Below, piece by piece: positions 11,857 to 19,654 of a stretch of 25,696 bases of DNA (positions are counted from its first letter, which is position 1; each line of letters starts with the position of its first letter). Below the pieces are notes generated by a model. The model did not search any database, was not told the DNA's origin, and saw only the letters and a list, made by a program, of their open reading frames with translations. Origin of the DNA: a virus; the IMG/VR virus record IMGVR_UViG_3300013131_000223, positions 1-25,696 of that record. One strand, given 5' to 3'. Position numbers and translations under genes: made by a program.

Positions 11857-12028
11857 AAAGGAACCTAAAAAAGAAGAGCCTGTTTGGAAAAAACCTATAT
11901 TAGCGGTACTCCTCCCCAAGGCTATGACTCTCAACGAACCTATCTTAATGAAATGTTCCAAATGCAAAATGCATATCGAGGTTCGATGCACAAACCCAAC
12001 ATGCGAAAACAATGTAAGCAAGTTTTAA
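11849..12028 (+). CDS. 59-aa zinc-ribbon microprotein
   Basis: A short ORF overlapping the previous stop (ATGAATAA) and ending one base before the small-terminase ATG. Residues 36-52 carry Cys36-x2-Cys39 and Cys47-x4-Cys52 (KCSKCKMHIEVRCTNPTCEN), a likely zinc knuckle. The N-terminal 20 residues are basic and Pro-rich. Zinc ribbons of this size usually mediate nucleic-acid or protein contacts. Position suggests a packaging or transcription accessory, which is only an inference. Confidence 0.65.
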   Translation: MNKKEPKKEEPVWKKPILAVLLPKAMTLNEPILMKCSKCKMHIEVRCTNPTCENNVSKF

Positions 12029-12029
12029 T

Positions 12030-12584
12030 ATGGAGAAGAAAACAAAAAATAAACAACCACTCGAAAGACATAAAAAAATCTTGGAAAATCTAGGAAAGGG
12101 TAAAACCCTAGGAGAAGCTATGAAAGATGCCGGATATTCTCAAAACTATGCTGACAATCCGCAACAGTTAAGAAAAACCAAAAGTTGGGAAACTTTAATA
12201 GAAACAGTTTTGTCAGACGATAAACTTATTCAGGTTCACAGTGAATTATTAAACTCTTCGACAATTGATCACTTAACCTTTCCTGTTTTTATTGAAAGCA
12301 AATCAAAAAAGAAAAAAGTAAAAGGGGAACAGTTGACTGATGAAGAGATTACGGAACTTCTTAAAAGCGTTAACTGTGTCGTAAAAAAGATAGTTCACGG
12401 AGAACAAGCAAGACATGTATATTTTTGGAGCGCTGACAATATGGCTCGCGATAAGGCTTTGGACAAAGCTTATAAACTTAAAGGGAAATACGAACCAGAA
12501 GAATACAACTTGAAGTTCAAAGGATTTTCAAAAGAGCAATTAGTCGATTTGATTTTAGGAAAAATAACCAAACAAAAACAATGA
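12030..12584 (+). CDS. Terminase small subunit
   Basis: A 184-aa protein. The N-terminal region (KGKTLGEAMKDAGYSQNYADN, about residues 23-43) is the helix-turn-helix typical of small terminases, followed by LRKTKSWETLIETVLSDDKL and a long helical middle, with a C-terminal KLKGKYEPEE and LVDLILGK tail. It recognises phage DNA and loads the large subunit. Its stop overlaps the next ATG (ATGA), and the large subunit follows one small gene later, as expected for a packaging operon. Confidence 0.75.
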   Translation: MEKKTKNKQPLERHKKILENLGKGKTLGEAMKDAGYSQNYADNPQQLRKTKSWETLIETVLSDDKLIQVHSELLNSSTIDHLTFPVFIESKSKKKKVKGEQLTDEEITELLKSVNCVVKKIVHGEQARHVYFWSADNMARDKALDKAYKLKGKYEPEEYNLKFKGFSKEQLVDLILGKITKQKQ

Positions 12585-12874
12585 TTGATTCAAGCAAGGT
12601 AAACATAAATGATGTACCAAAAAACTTTTGCGAAGGAGGATTGTGCGGACACAATAAAGAAGCTTTTATGTTTCTCTTGTATTCTGGCCAGCAAATAATT
12701 GGCTTTGCTACTACTCCTACCCAAATGAAATCGATCGTTGAGATGTTTGATACCCAGATTGCCGAATATGAAAAGAAATTCGGGAAAATTGAAATACCGA
12801 AACCTGGCACAGAACAGTTGATTATAAGTCCGTTTCAACCTGGTAGAGGGGATACGGATAACCCGGGAATTTAA
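12581..12874 (+). CDS. 97-aa protein, possibly DUF3467-like
   Basis: It begins with a 4-base ATGA overlap. The segment IIGFATTPTQMKSIVEMFDT followed by QIAEYEKKFGKI (about residues 39-70) resembles the conserved core of DUF3467 proteins, small proteins of unknown function in which a strand-loop-helix ends with a YE..FG motif. The N-terminus has NFCEGGLCGHN with two cysteines. The tail is Pro/Gly-rich. It lies between the terminase subunits, so it may assist packaging, though this family is not specifically tied to that. Confidence 0.5.
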   Translation: MIDSSKVNINDVPKNFCEGGLCGHNKEAFMFLLYSGQQIIGFATTPTQMKSIVEMFDTQIAEYEKKFGKIEIPKPGTEQLIISPFQPGRGDTDNPGI

Positions 12875-12876
12875 AA

Positions 12877-14421
12877 ATGAGTAAAAACTCCATCGACACA
12901 GTCCGAGAAAAGTTGGAAAAACTCAGCGTTGAGGAGTTGCAAGAAATGGCCGAGATCGCTGAAGAGTTAGAAGAGAGGGACTCAATGGAAGCGGCCAAGT
13001 ACTACGTACCGAACGGTAAAGCGGAAGAGTTTATAAAAATGGTGGGCGCCAATGAGCATTTTGTGAATATGTTTATTGGGGCCAATGGAACGAGCAAGAC
13101 CGGAACCGGAGCGAATATTGTAGCTAGTATAGTCTTTGGCCCGCAGAGTGATTGGTTTAATCACCCACTCTTTCAAAGATTTCCGTATATCAAAAAAGGG
13201 CGTATCATTTCGGACCCGACTACGATCAAGGAAAAGATAATACCGGAGCTGATAAAATGGCTCCCACGCAATACTTACAAGAATTTCCCAGAGAAACTTT
13301 ACGAAACACAGAAAGAGGGAAAATACTACGCTTCCAAATTTATTTTCAACAATGGCTGGGTGATCGACATAATGTCCAATGAACAGGACTTAAAAAGTTT
13401 TGAATCAGTGGACTTGGGTTTTGTTTGGATTGACGAGCCAATGCCGAAAGATAAATTCTTGGCTACGCTTGCTCGCGGACGTTTGGGTATGATCGTCTTT
13501 TGGAGTTATACTCCACTCTTTGCGAGTGGTTGGATTAAAGAATGGATGGACGAACATGTGGCAAGCGGACTGGCCGATTACGTTGAAGCAGAGGCAGAAG
13601 ATAACTGCAAGATACATGGAGTACGTGGCTTCTTTGAACATAAATATATCCAACAAATGGCAGATTCATACCCGGAGGACGAGAAGCAAGCACGAGTCTT
13701 CGGAAAGTTTGGGCACTTGCTTGGCCGAGTGCATAAACGTTTCAACCGCAAAGTGCACGTTATCAAACCGTTTCCAATAAACGAAAAAGATTGGACAACT
13801 TATAAAGCGCTTGATCCACATCCGCGCGTGCCGGATCACGTGCTGTATCTTTCGGTAAATAAACACGGAACCAAAATAATTACTGCTGAACTGGTAAGCG
13901 AAGGTTTAATTAAAACACTTTACTCTCGGATGATAGACCTGGAATCAAAAATGCACTTTCGTATCGAGAGCCGAATCATTGACCCTTCCGCTTACAATGA
14001 CGACCAACATCGTGGAGAAAAGAGTATCGGGACTCAATTATTCGACCTAGGAGAAACCTGGATTAAGGGAAGCAAAGACCTGATTGCTGGCATTAAACGC
14101 ACTGAGGACGCTTTTAATTTTGAAATGGTAGGCGGAAAACTAATCAAAGCGCCAGAATTGTATATTTTTGACACTTGCTTAACCACCATAAAGCAATTGG
14201 AAGAATATGTCTGGGCTGAATATAAAGGCAATACGGCGGATAGCCGAGAGAAGTCTGGCCGACCCCAGGACAAAAACGACCATATGCCCGAGAACTTACA
14301 CCGCTTGCTTTTGGCTGAACCAAAATTCGTGCCTTATCAGCTTCGGAACTATAACCTAGAAGCCTTGAGCACTTCAGGGATGAGCGAGGTGGCTAAAAAC
14401 GACTTTGATCCATACGATTAG
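12877..14421 (+). CDS. Terminase large subunit
   Basis: A 514-aa DNA-packaging motor. The ATPase domain has a Walker A-type loop GANGTSKTG (68-76) and Walker B with catalytic Glu in FVWIDEP (182-188), then a coupling motif region near WSYTP (209-213). The C-terminal nuclease domain shows acidic metal ligands of the RNase H fold: Asp313 (ALDPHP), Asp369 (IIDPSAY) and Asp468 (DKNDHMPENL). It pumps DNA into the capsid through the portal and cuts concatemers. The N-terminal 40 residues are acidic and helical. The start follows an A-rich run without a Shine-Dalgarno sequence. Confidence 0.93.
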   Translation: MSKNSIDTVREKLEKLSVEELQEMAEIAEELEERDSMEAAKYYVPNGKAEEFIKMVGANEHFVNMFIGANGTSKTGTGANIVASIVFGPQSDWFNHPLFQRFPYIKKGRIISDPTTIKEKIIPELIKWLPRNTYKNFPEKLYETQKEGKYYASKFIFNNGWVIDIMSNEQDLKSFESVDLGFVWIDEPMPKDKFLATLARGRLGMIVFWSYTPLFASGWIKEWMDEHVASGLADYVEAEAEDNCKIHGVRGFFEHKYIQQMADSYPEDEKQARVFGKFGHLLGRVHKRFNRKVHVIKPFPINEKDWTTYKALDPHPRVPDHVLYLSVNKHGTKIITAELVSEGLIKTLYSRMIDLESKMHFRIESRIIDPSAYNDDQHRGEKSIGTQLFDLGETWIKGSKDLIAGIKRTEDAFNFEMVGGKLIKAPELYIFDTCLTTIKQLEEYVWAEYKGNTADSREKSGRPQDKNDHMPENLHRLLLAEPKFVPYQLRNYNLEALSTSGMSEVAKNDFDPYD

Positions 14422-14423
14422 AG

Positions 14424-14467
14424 TTATCCACATTCGGGTTTATTTCTATAAAACGGGCTTTTAAAAT
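14424..14467 (+). promoter_or_regulatory. Recurrent phage promoter element, copy 4, with a perfect DnaA box
   Basis: TTATCCACA (14424-14432), CGGGTTTATTT (14435-14445), 16 bases, then TAAAAT (14462-14467). It lies just past the large-terminase stop. The predicted transcription start (about 14474) is within two bases of the next ATG, so translation may be leaderless. Confidence 0.65.
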
Positions 14468-14475
14468 ATGAGTAT

Positions 14476-14736
14476 ATGGTTAAAGGAATCGCACAAAGTG
14501 AAAGGGACAACTCGTGGCATAAAAAACATTTACGCCAAACAAAAGTAAAAAAAGTTTTACATGTAAAAAGATTACTCGCTTATCAAAAACTAGGAGGAAG
14601 CAGATTCATGGCCAAGCGAGAATATGCAATCAAAAAAATGGAGAGACAGCGAGAGAAAGATATTCAAAAAGGCATTTTTAAAAAACCATCATTCTTTAGC
14701 AGATTATTTAATTTTAAAAGACAAACCTATGCTTAA
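14476..14736 (+). CDS. 86-aa very basic hypothetical protein
   Basis: It begins MVKGIAQSERDNSWHKKHLR and is Lys/Arg-rich throughout (KKMERQREKDIQKG, KKPSFFSRLFNFKRQ). Mostly helical, with no membrane segment or cysteine pattern. High positive charge suggests nucleic-acid or capsid-interior contact. It is the first gene after promoter copy 4, and its stop lies inside the next gene's start. No family recognised. Confidence 0.6.
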   Translation: MVKGIAQSERDNSWHKKHLRQTKVKKVLHVKRLLAYQKLGGSRFMAKREYAIKKMERQREKDIQKGIFKKPSFFSRLFNFKRQTYA

Positions 14737-15058
14737 GCTAAAAAAAATTGAAGTCAAAAAAAATAAAGACATGGAAAATAAGCCGACCATGGATGAGGAG
14801 ATGATGTCTTATCCTCCGAGTTTCTCTGCCAATGAAAAGCAAATACCGGAAATCGTTGATTGTAAAGTTGGGGAAAAATATAAAATAGTTTTAGAAATAG
14901 AAATGAAACGGATGAGTTCTTACGACAACGGAACCAAAAAAAGCACAGACGCTTCTTTTGATGTTTTGGCTTACCAAATGTTAGACGATAAAAAATCTGT
15001 AGACGACATGTCAGACGAAGAAATAGAAGCGATGCAGGGTGAGGGTTTAAAAAGTTGA
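14729..15058 (+). CDS. 109-aa hypothetical protein, possibly virion-associated
   Basis: ATG 14729 gives MLKLKKIEVKKNKDMENKPT; a longer in-frame start at 14624 would lie inside the previous gene. The middle (PEIVDCKVGEKYKIVLEIEM then SFDVLAYQML) is a beta-sandwich-like strand series, and the end is acidic (DDMSDEEIEAMQGEG). Similar small beta proteins occur near phage portal genes, but I know no function. Overlaps on both sides indicate one transcript. Confidence 0.6.
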   Translation: MLKLKKIEVKKNKDMENKPTMDEEMMSYPPSFSANEKQIPEIVDCKVGEKYKIVLEIEMKRMSSYDNGTKKSTDASFDVLAYQMLDDKKSVDDMSDEEIEAMQGEGLKS

Positions 15059-15060
15059 TT

Positions 15061-15333
15061 ATGCGAATGAGCGTTTTAAGAAAAACTGAATATGATGGAT
15101 ATACCGTTTATGTGATGCAGTTCGGTTTTATATTTCAATACTTATTTGCAGATAAAAAAGGACGGAACATTTACCAAGATCACATTGAAATGAAACCAAG
15201 GCTGGTCGACAGACTGAAATACAAATTTGGGATTACGGATAGCCCATACAGTGAAGAAGATTTAGAGGCCAGCGAGCAGATAGTGCTTTCCGGGGCAATC
15301 AAAACAATTGACGCTTTGAAGAATATCGACTAA
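15061..15333 (+). CDS. 90-aa hypothetical protein
   Basis: From ATG 15061 (MRMSVLRKTEYDGYTVYVMQ); a TTG at 15055 overlapping the upstream stop is an alternative. The first half is beta-rich and aromatic (FGFIFQYLFADKKGR), the second a charged helix (EEDLEASEQIVLSGAIKTI). No motif is recognised. The 46-base gap before the portal has a weak hairpin (GAATC/GATTC, 15343-15360) but no clear promoter. Confidence 0.6.
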   Translation: MRMSVLRKTEYDGYTVYVMQFGFIFQYLFADKKGRNIYQDHIEMKPRLVDRLKYKFGITDSPYSEEDLEASEQIVLSGAIKTIDALKNID

Positions 15334-15379
15334 AGCCACGGGAATCAAGTCGCCGATTCATACAGCCTCGGGAACATAA

Positions 15380-17344
15380 ATGGCTGATACAAAAACCAAA
15401 CTAAAAATAAAATTTGAAGATATAGAAAGAACCATTGTAGAGAATGACGAAGTGGTGGATGATGTCGTGGATGTCGCCACTCAAACGGCTATTATCAAGC
15501 AAGTACAAAGCGAGTACAGTGTAGCCTATCCATTCAACCAGGCCAAACGGAAAAAGAATCTGGCCCGGCTAAAACTCTACAATAACCAAATGAAAGAAGA
15601 CAAGGCGGTGGGTGATCCGCTTATGTTTACTGTTTTCAATACAGTGCATGCTTCGCTTTATGAAGATCGTCTAATGAATGTCTGGGAAGGACGTGGTGGC
15701 CGGGGAGACGAGGATGTGGAGAGCAATTTAAACGCTGTTTCTGAGTATGACTACGATCTGATGCAGAAACCAGAGATTGACTATTACTGGAACTGGGATG
15801 CGGAATTCTTTGGGCGTGGACTTTTGCTCAATATGGACTTCGATCGTTCGGAAAGTCGAATGTGTCCGATACCGGAAAATATTGATGCTTCAACATTTAT
15901 CCGCGATCCACGAGCTTCTTCGGTTAACGGAAACGTGGCCGGGAAAGGATCAATGCGTTTCGGTGGGTGGGAAGTTGGGGCTACTTATTACGAACTAAAG
16001 GGTTTGCCTGGATATTTTAATTTAAAACTTCTCCGAAAAACCAAGGACGAGCCGGAAGACTTACTTGACGAATTGCGTTCAGCGCATCGTCAGGCGCAAG
16101 GGTTGGAAGATTTTTCTAACCGAGAAGAATCCCTTGGAAAATATGAAAATTACGAATTTCGATTACTTAATTGGTTTACAACTATCAAGGGACAAAAATA
16201 TCTAGTTACACTCGGAAATGCTCGAAGCGTACTGGTGCGCCTGGTGAAGTTAGACTATAACGGCAAGTGGCCGATTAACGACCGCGCTCTTTATCCTATG
16301 GCTTCCAATTGGGATGGAGTATCAATACCTGACCTAACAGAAGACAAACAAAGGGGACGCGCGAAGCTTTTGAATATTGCAATGGAATCTGCCACAGCCG
16401 AAGTAACACCAAGTTATCTTTTTGACCAGACACGAATTAAAAACAAAAATGATTTGAATCTGCGTATCAATAAATTTATTGCGGTGGACGGCCGGGTAGA
16501 TAACGCTATGATGCCGGTACAGAAATCTACTGCGCACCAATTTGCCACGCTCATTATGGATGTGCTTGATCAGTCTGCCCAAAGGGCTACAGCTGCCACC
16601 GAATTGCGCCAAGGAGTCCAAAGCAAGGTTGGTAGAACACTAGGGGAACAACAAATGGCAATTGCGGGTGGAGATACTCGCTTTGGAATGTCTGCCAAGA
16701 TTTATGGCTGGAGCGATCGCGCTTTCTGGCTCCAGTGGTATGTCCTTTACAAAAAACATTTCAAGGATGGCATCGACAAGAAAGTAGTGCGTATCCAGGG
16801 GGCAATGGCTCCGACCTGGCGTGAATTTACCCGAGAAAATCTTATCTCAACCGTTGACCCAGATGTGCGAATCGAATCCCGGATTGTTTCCGAATACAAA
16901 AAACAGCGTGATCGAGACAGTTTTAGTAATTTCGTTTCTGTGGCAATGCAAGACCCGGAAGTAAACAAAAGATTCTTAGAGAAGAGATTGGCAAAGTTAA
17001 ATGGGATGTCTAAAGAAGAAATTGACTTAGCATTTCCTCCTACCGTAGACGAGATTCAGGCCGAAGACGAAAACAAACTTTTGAACAACAAGCAATTGCC
17101 AAAGATTTCGGTGATGGATGATCATATGACCCACATTGATATTCATTCAAAAGCAAACCAAAACGCTTGGAGTTTGGCGCATATGCAAGCGCATAAGAAA
17201 TTAATGGTGACCAAGCGGGACCGAACAGATCTATTTCCTCCAAAACAAGGATTACAAATTAAGGAAACCGCTTCACAGCAAACGGGCGCACCTGTGGTAG
17301 AAACCGCATCCGCTCCGGTTGCTGCTCCAGCGACCATAGAATAA
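15380..17344 (+). CDS. Portal (head-tail connector) protein
   Basis: A 654-aa protein between terminase and scaffold/capsid genes, the standard portal position. It starts MADTKTKLKIKFEDIERTIV; the early region (AKRKKNLARLKLYNNQ, then DPLMFTVFNTVHASLYEDR) and long central alpha/beta body suit portals of large podoviruses. The helical segment around 380-460 (TAHQFATLIMDVLDQSAQRA) would correspond to the stem, and the end is a flexible Ala/Pro/Val tail (VVETASAPVAAPATIE). Twelve copies would form the DNA channel at one capsid vertex. No sequence motif is diagnostic, so the call rests on length, context and this pattern. Confidence 0.78.
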   Translation: MADTKTKLKIKFEDIERTIVENDEVVDDVVDVATQTAIIKQVQSEYSVAYPFNQAKRKKNLARLKLYNNQMKEDKAVGDPLMFTVFNTVHASLYEDRLMNVWEGRGGRGDEDVESNLNAVSEYDYDLMQKPEIDYYWNWDAEFFGRGLLLNMDFDRSESRMCPIPENIDASTFIRDPRASSVNGNVAGKGSMRFGGWEVGATYYELKGLPGYFNLKLLRKTKDEPEDLLDELRSAHRQAQGLEDFSNREESLGKYENYEFRLLNWFTTIKGQKYLVTLGNARSVLVRLVKLDYNGKWPINDRALYPMASNWDGVSIPDLTEDKQRGRAKLLNIAMESATAEVTPSYLFDQTRIKNKNDLNLRINKFIAVDGRVDNAMMPVQKSTAHQFATLIMDVLDQSAQRATAATELRQGVQSKVGRTLGEQQMAIAGGDTRFGMSAKIYGWSDRAFWLQWYVLYKKHFKDGIDKKVVRIQGAMAPTWREFTRENLISTVDPDVRIESRIVSEYKKQRDRDSFSNFVSVAMQDPEVNKRFLEKRLAKLNGMSKEEIDLAFPPTVDEIQAEDENKLLNNKQLPKISVMDDHMTHIDIHSKANQNAWSLAHMQAHKKLMVTKRDRTDLFPPKQGLQIKETASQQTGAPVVETASAPVAAPATIE

Positions 17345-17345
17345 A

Positions 17346-17648
17346 ATGTCTGATTTTACGAAGGAACCACAAAGAGCTATAGCAATTTTAAAAGAAGGAA
17401 CCAAGAGCGATTTTTGGAAGATCATTATCGAAGCGCTCGAAGATAGTCGACATTTTATCGAAGAACAACAGGAGTCTGAAGATATGCAGGAACTTTTGCC
17501 AGAGCAATACAAATTTACCAATGAACTGTATAAAGCCAAAAAAGAATTTCTGAGCACTCTGATTAAGACACCCGAGAATATCGTTTCTTGGCTCGAGAGT
17601 CCGCCAGAAGAAAGAGAGAAAGAGTTTGACCCATATGACAAGGGATAA
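17346..17648 (+). CDS. 100-aa hypothetical protein
   Basis: It begins one base after the portal stop. It is all-helical and acidic (EALEDSRHFIEEQQESEDMQ, LYKAKKEFLSTL) and ends EREKEFDPYDKG. The FDPYD ending echoes the large terminase C-terminus (DFDPYD), which may be coincidence or a shared docking tail. It is likely virion-assembly related by position; unassigned. Confidence 0.6.
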   Translation: MSDFTKEPQRAIAILKEGTKSDFWKIIIEALEDSRHFIEEQQESEDMQELLPEQYKFTNELYKAKKEFLSTLIKTPENIVSWLESPPEEREKEFDPYDKG

Positions 17649-17689
17649 AAAGTTCTTTAAAACTAAATAGTCAGACCAAGGAGCAAGAA

Positions 17690-17791
17690 GGATTCAAGCC
17701 GGTAGCAATAAATTTGCTTTCGCCTTGAGTCCTAACCGGCTCAACATTATCCGTCTAGCGAAATTGTTTTCTCGCCATTTCATTTTCGCTA
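17690..17791 (+). ncRNA. Candidate pseudoknotted leader of the scaffold gene
   Basis: GGATTCAA(G) (17690-17698) pairs with (C)TTGAGTCC (17724-17732), with one G-U. GCCGGT (17698-17703) pairs with ACCGGC (17735-17740). The order is crossing, as in an H-type pseudoknot, with a small AGCAA/TTGCT hairpin (17704-17718) between. A separate perfect 8-bp stem TAGCGAAA/TTTCGCTA (17756-17763/17784-17791) ends 19 bases before ATG 17811. The 162-base gap has no credible gene. Confidence 0.5.
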
Positions 17792-17810
17792 TGTTTAACC
17801 TAAAAACACT

Positions 17811-18593
17811 ATGGCAGAAGAAAATAAGAATGCCGCTCCGACCGAAGAGTACAACGATGATGGGTCTAAAAACCCTGATTACGTTCCTCCGAAAACCGGA
17901 AGCGAGGGTGCAGACGCCGGCACCGAAAAGAAAGGCGCAGACAATAAGGATGATAAGGGAACAGGAGAAGGGGACGACAAGGGAACGGTAGAGTTTGACG
18001 ACACTATCAATCCTGAGAAGCCTCCCGAGATACCGATTCGGAAGAGTACTGCTCAGCATATAATCGCTCGCAAAAACGAGAAGATTAAAAAACTGCAGCA
18101 GAAAAACAAGGAGCAAATGCCAGAAAATAATGACGATGGCGAAGAAGATGATGGCGAAGGATCCGGGGATGATACGACCAAGGACACTAAAAATGAAATT
18201 GGCCGACAAGTCCAAAAGACCCTAGCTCCTTTACTCGATAAGTTAGCCAACGATGAAGACGAAAAGGAACTGCAAAATCTTTTCACGACTGAACCAGAAT
18301 CCGAGAAGTACGCGAATCACATTCGGGCGTATATGGCGCACGACGTGTATAAAGGAGTCTCACCGGCAGTTATCTACCACCATTTGGCTTTCACTACAGC
18401 TCAAGCTTTGGGTGTGAAGAAAAAGCAAACGGCTGACCTGGAAACTAAAAATCTGAAAGGAGGCGGTAGAACGATTGTTGATAATGGGAGTACGACAGGC
18501 CTGCCTTCCGCCGAAGATATAGCCAATATGTCTGAGGAGGAATTCGGGAAGATGCAGGAAAATGTTTTGCAGGGTAAATTCCTCAAAAATTAA
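17811..18593 (+). CDS. Scaffolding-like protein
   Basis: A 260-aa strongly acidic, hydrophilic protein directly before the capsid gene. Residues 1-75 are low-complexity Asp/Glu/Gly/Lys, then a coiled-coil-like helix (RKNEKIKKLQQKNKEQM), a second acidic run (NNDDGEEDDGEGSGDD), a helical block (IGRQVQKTLAPLLDKLANDE) and a C-terminal SEEEFGKMQENVLQGKFLKN. Such composition and position fit internal scaffolds that shape the procapsid and bind the capsid protein through the C-terminal helix. No protease motif is visible. Starts after TAAAAACACT, without a Shine-Dalgarno sequence. Confidence 0.75.
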   Translation: MAEENKNAAPTEEYNDDGSKNPDYVPPKTGSEGADAGTEKKGADNKDDKGTGEGDDKGTVEFDDTINPEKPPEIPIRKSTAQHIIARKNEKIKKLQQKNKEQMPENNDDGEEDDGEGSGDDTTKDTKNEIGRQVQKTLAPLLDKLANDEDEKELQNLFTTEPESEKYANHIRAYMAHDVYKGVSPAVIYHHLAFTTAQALGVKKKQTADLETKNLKGGGRTIVDNGSTTGLPSAEDIANMSEEEFGKMQENVLQGKFLKN

Positions 18594-18663
18594 CGTTACG
18601 GAATTATCCACTTAAAACGTCCGTTAGAACTATGCCGATTAAAGGCAAAATCTAGCAAAAAAA
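18594..18663 (+). promoter_or_regulatory. Short intergenic region with DnaA-box-like sequence
   Basis: TTATCCACT (18604-18612) differs by one base from the DnaA box. There is no GGGTTTATTT box and no clear -10; a small TGCC/GGCA hairpin lies nearer the ATG. This may be a weak regulatory site ahead of the capsid gene. Confidence 0.3.
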
Positions 18664-19620
18664 ATGGCTGATACCACAACTACTGATGTTGCGGCTGGCG
18701 TAAATAATTTTTACTCCAGAGTTATGCTGAAGGCGGCTCGTCCGCTTTTGGTTCACCTGAAATGGGCGCAAGTAAAGGACATTCCACGGAATAACTCTAT
18801 GGTTATCAAATTCCGCCGGTACGGTTTGCTTTCTGCAAATACGACCGCCCTTTCCGAAGGGGTGACCCCGTCTGGTACTTCGCTTTCCGTTACTGATGTT
18901 TCCGCTACGTGCGCGCAGTATGGCGATTATGTAACTTTGACCGACGTTCTCCAGTTCTCAACCTTGGATCCGATTCTTACCGAAACTGCGGATCTCTTGG
19001 GTCAACAGGCTGGAAACTCACTCGATCAAATTTGCCGCGATGTTCTCATTGCCGGCGCTTCTCACCAATATGCTTCAAGCGCAACGTCTTCCAACACCGT
19101 GACTGCAACTATGACTCTTACTCGCGATGAAATCCGAGAAGCTGTCAGAACTTTGCAGAATAACGATGCCCAGAAGATTACCCGAATGGTGAATCCTTCA
19201 ACCGGATTCAATACTTCTCCTATCAACGCCGCTTTTATTGGAATAGTTGATGCTTATACTCTTTATGACCTAAAGAGCGAGGCAGGTTTTATCCCGGTGG
19301 AAGAATACGCCAACCAGGCCGGCGTGATGGAAGGAGAAGTAGGAGCTATGGATGATGTCCGTTTCGTTATGACAACGAATGGATACAGTGTAGCTGCTTC
19401 TCTTACTACAGTTCACAAGACTCTGATTATTGCCCAGAACTTTTATGGGATTTCCCGAATTTCTGGCGAAGCAATGAAGAATATTGTGAAGCCTCTCGGT
19501 TCAGCCGGAACTGCCGATCCTTTGGATCAGCGTTCAACTTCCGGTTGGAAGGCTACGTTCGTCGCAAAAGTTCTCAACAGCAACTTTGGAGTCGCTATTG
19601 AGCACGGTGTTACAGCCTAG
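18664..19620 (+). CDS. Major capsid protein, N4-gp56 type
   Basis: A 318-aa protein with hallmarks of the N4-gp56 capsid family (HK97 fold): ALSEGVTPSGTSLSVTDVSA, then QYGDYVTLTDVLQFSTLDPI and LTETADLLGQQAGNSLDQI in the first 120 residues, a helix with TLTRDEIREAVRTLQNN, and a C-terminal GWKATFVAKVLNSNFGVAIE. It would form the icosahedral shell. It follows the scaffold gene and carries GC-richer, smoother codon use than its neighbours, consistent with high expression. No N-terminal cleavage signal is evident. This is the best marker that the phage is podovirus-like. Confidence 0.88.
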   Translation: MADTTTTDVAAGVNNFYSRVMLKAARPLLVHLKWAQVKDIPRNNSMVIKFRRYGLLSANTTALSEGVTPSGTSLSVTDVSATCAQYGDYVTLTDVLQFSTLDPILTETADLLGQQAGNSLDQICRDVLIAGASHQYASSATSSNTVTATMTLTRDEIREAVRTLQNNDAQKITRMVNPSTGFNTSPINAAFIGIVDAYTLYDLKSEAGFIPVEEYANQAGVMEGEVGAMDDVRFVMTTNGYSVAASLTTVHKTLIIAQNFYGISRISGEAMKNIVKPLGSAGTADPLDQRSTSGWKATFVAKVLNSNFGVAIEHGVTA

Positions 19621-19654
19621 TTCGTTCATTACCAAATAATTAACCAAATTAGTT

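Noticed and set aside
11884-12093. 69-aa + strand frame MEKTYISGTPPQGY
   Set aside because: It overlaps the zinc-ribbon ORF and the terminase start in another frame; the four-cysteine pattern and exact junctions favour the zinc-ribbon frame.
14468-14548. 26-codon frame starting ATG 14468 just after promoter copy 4
   Set aside because: Short, no motif, and overlaps the longer basic gene at 14476, which continues through the operon.
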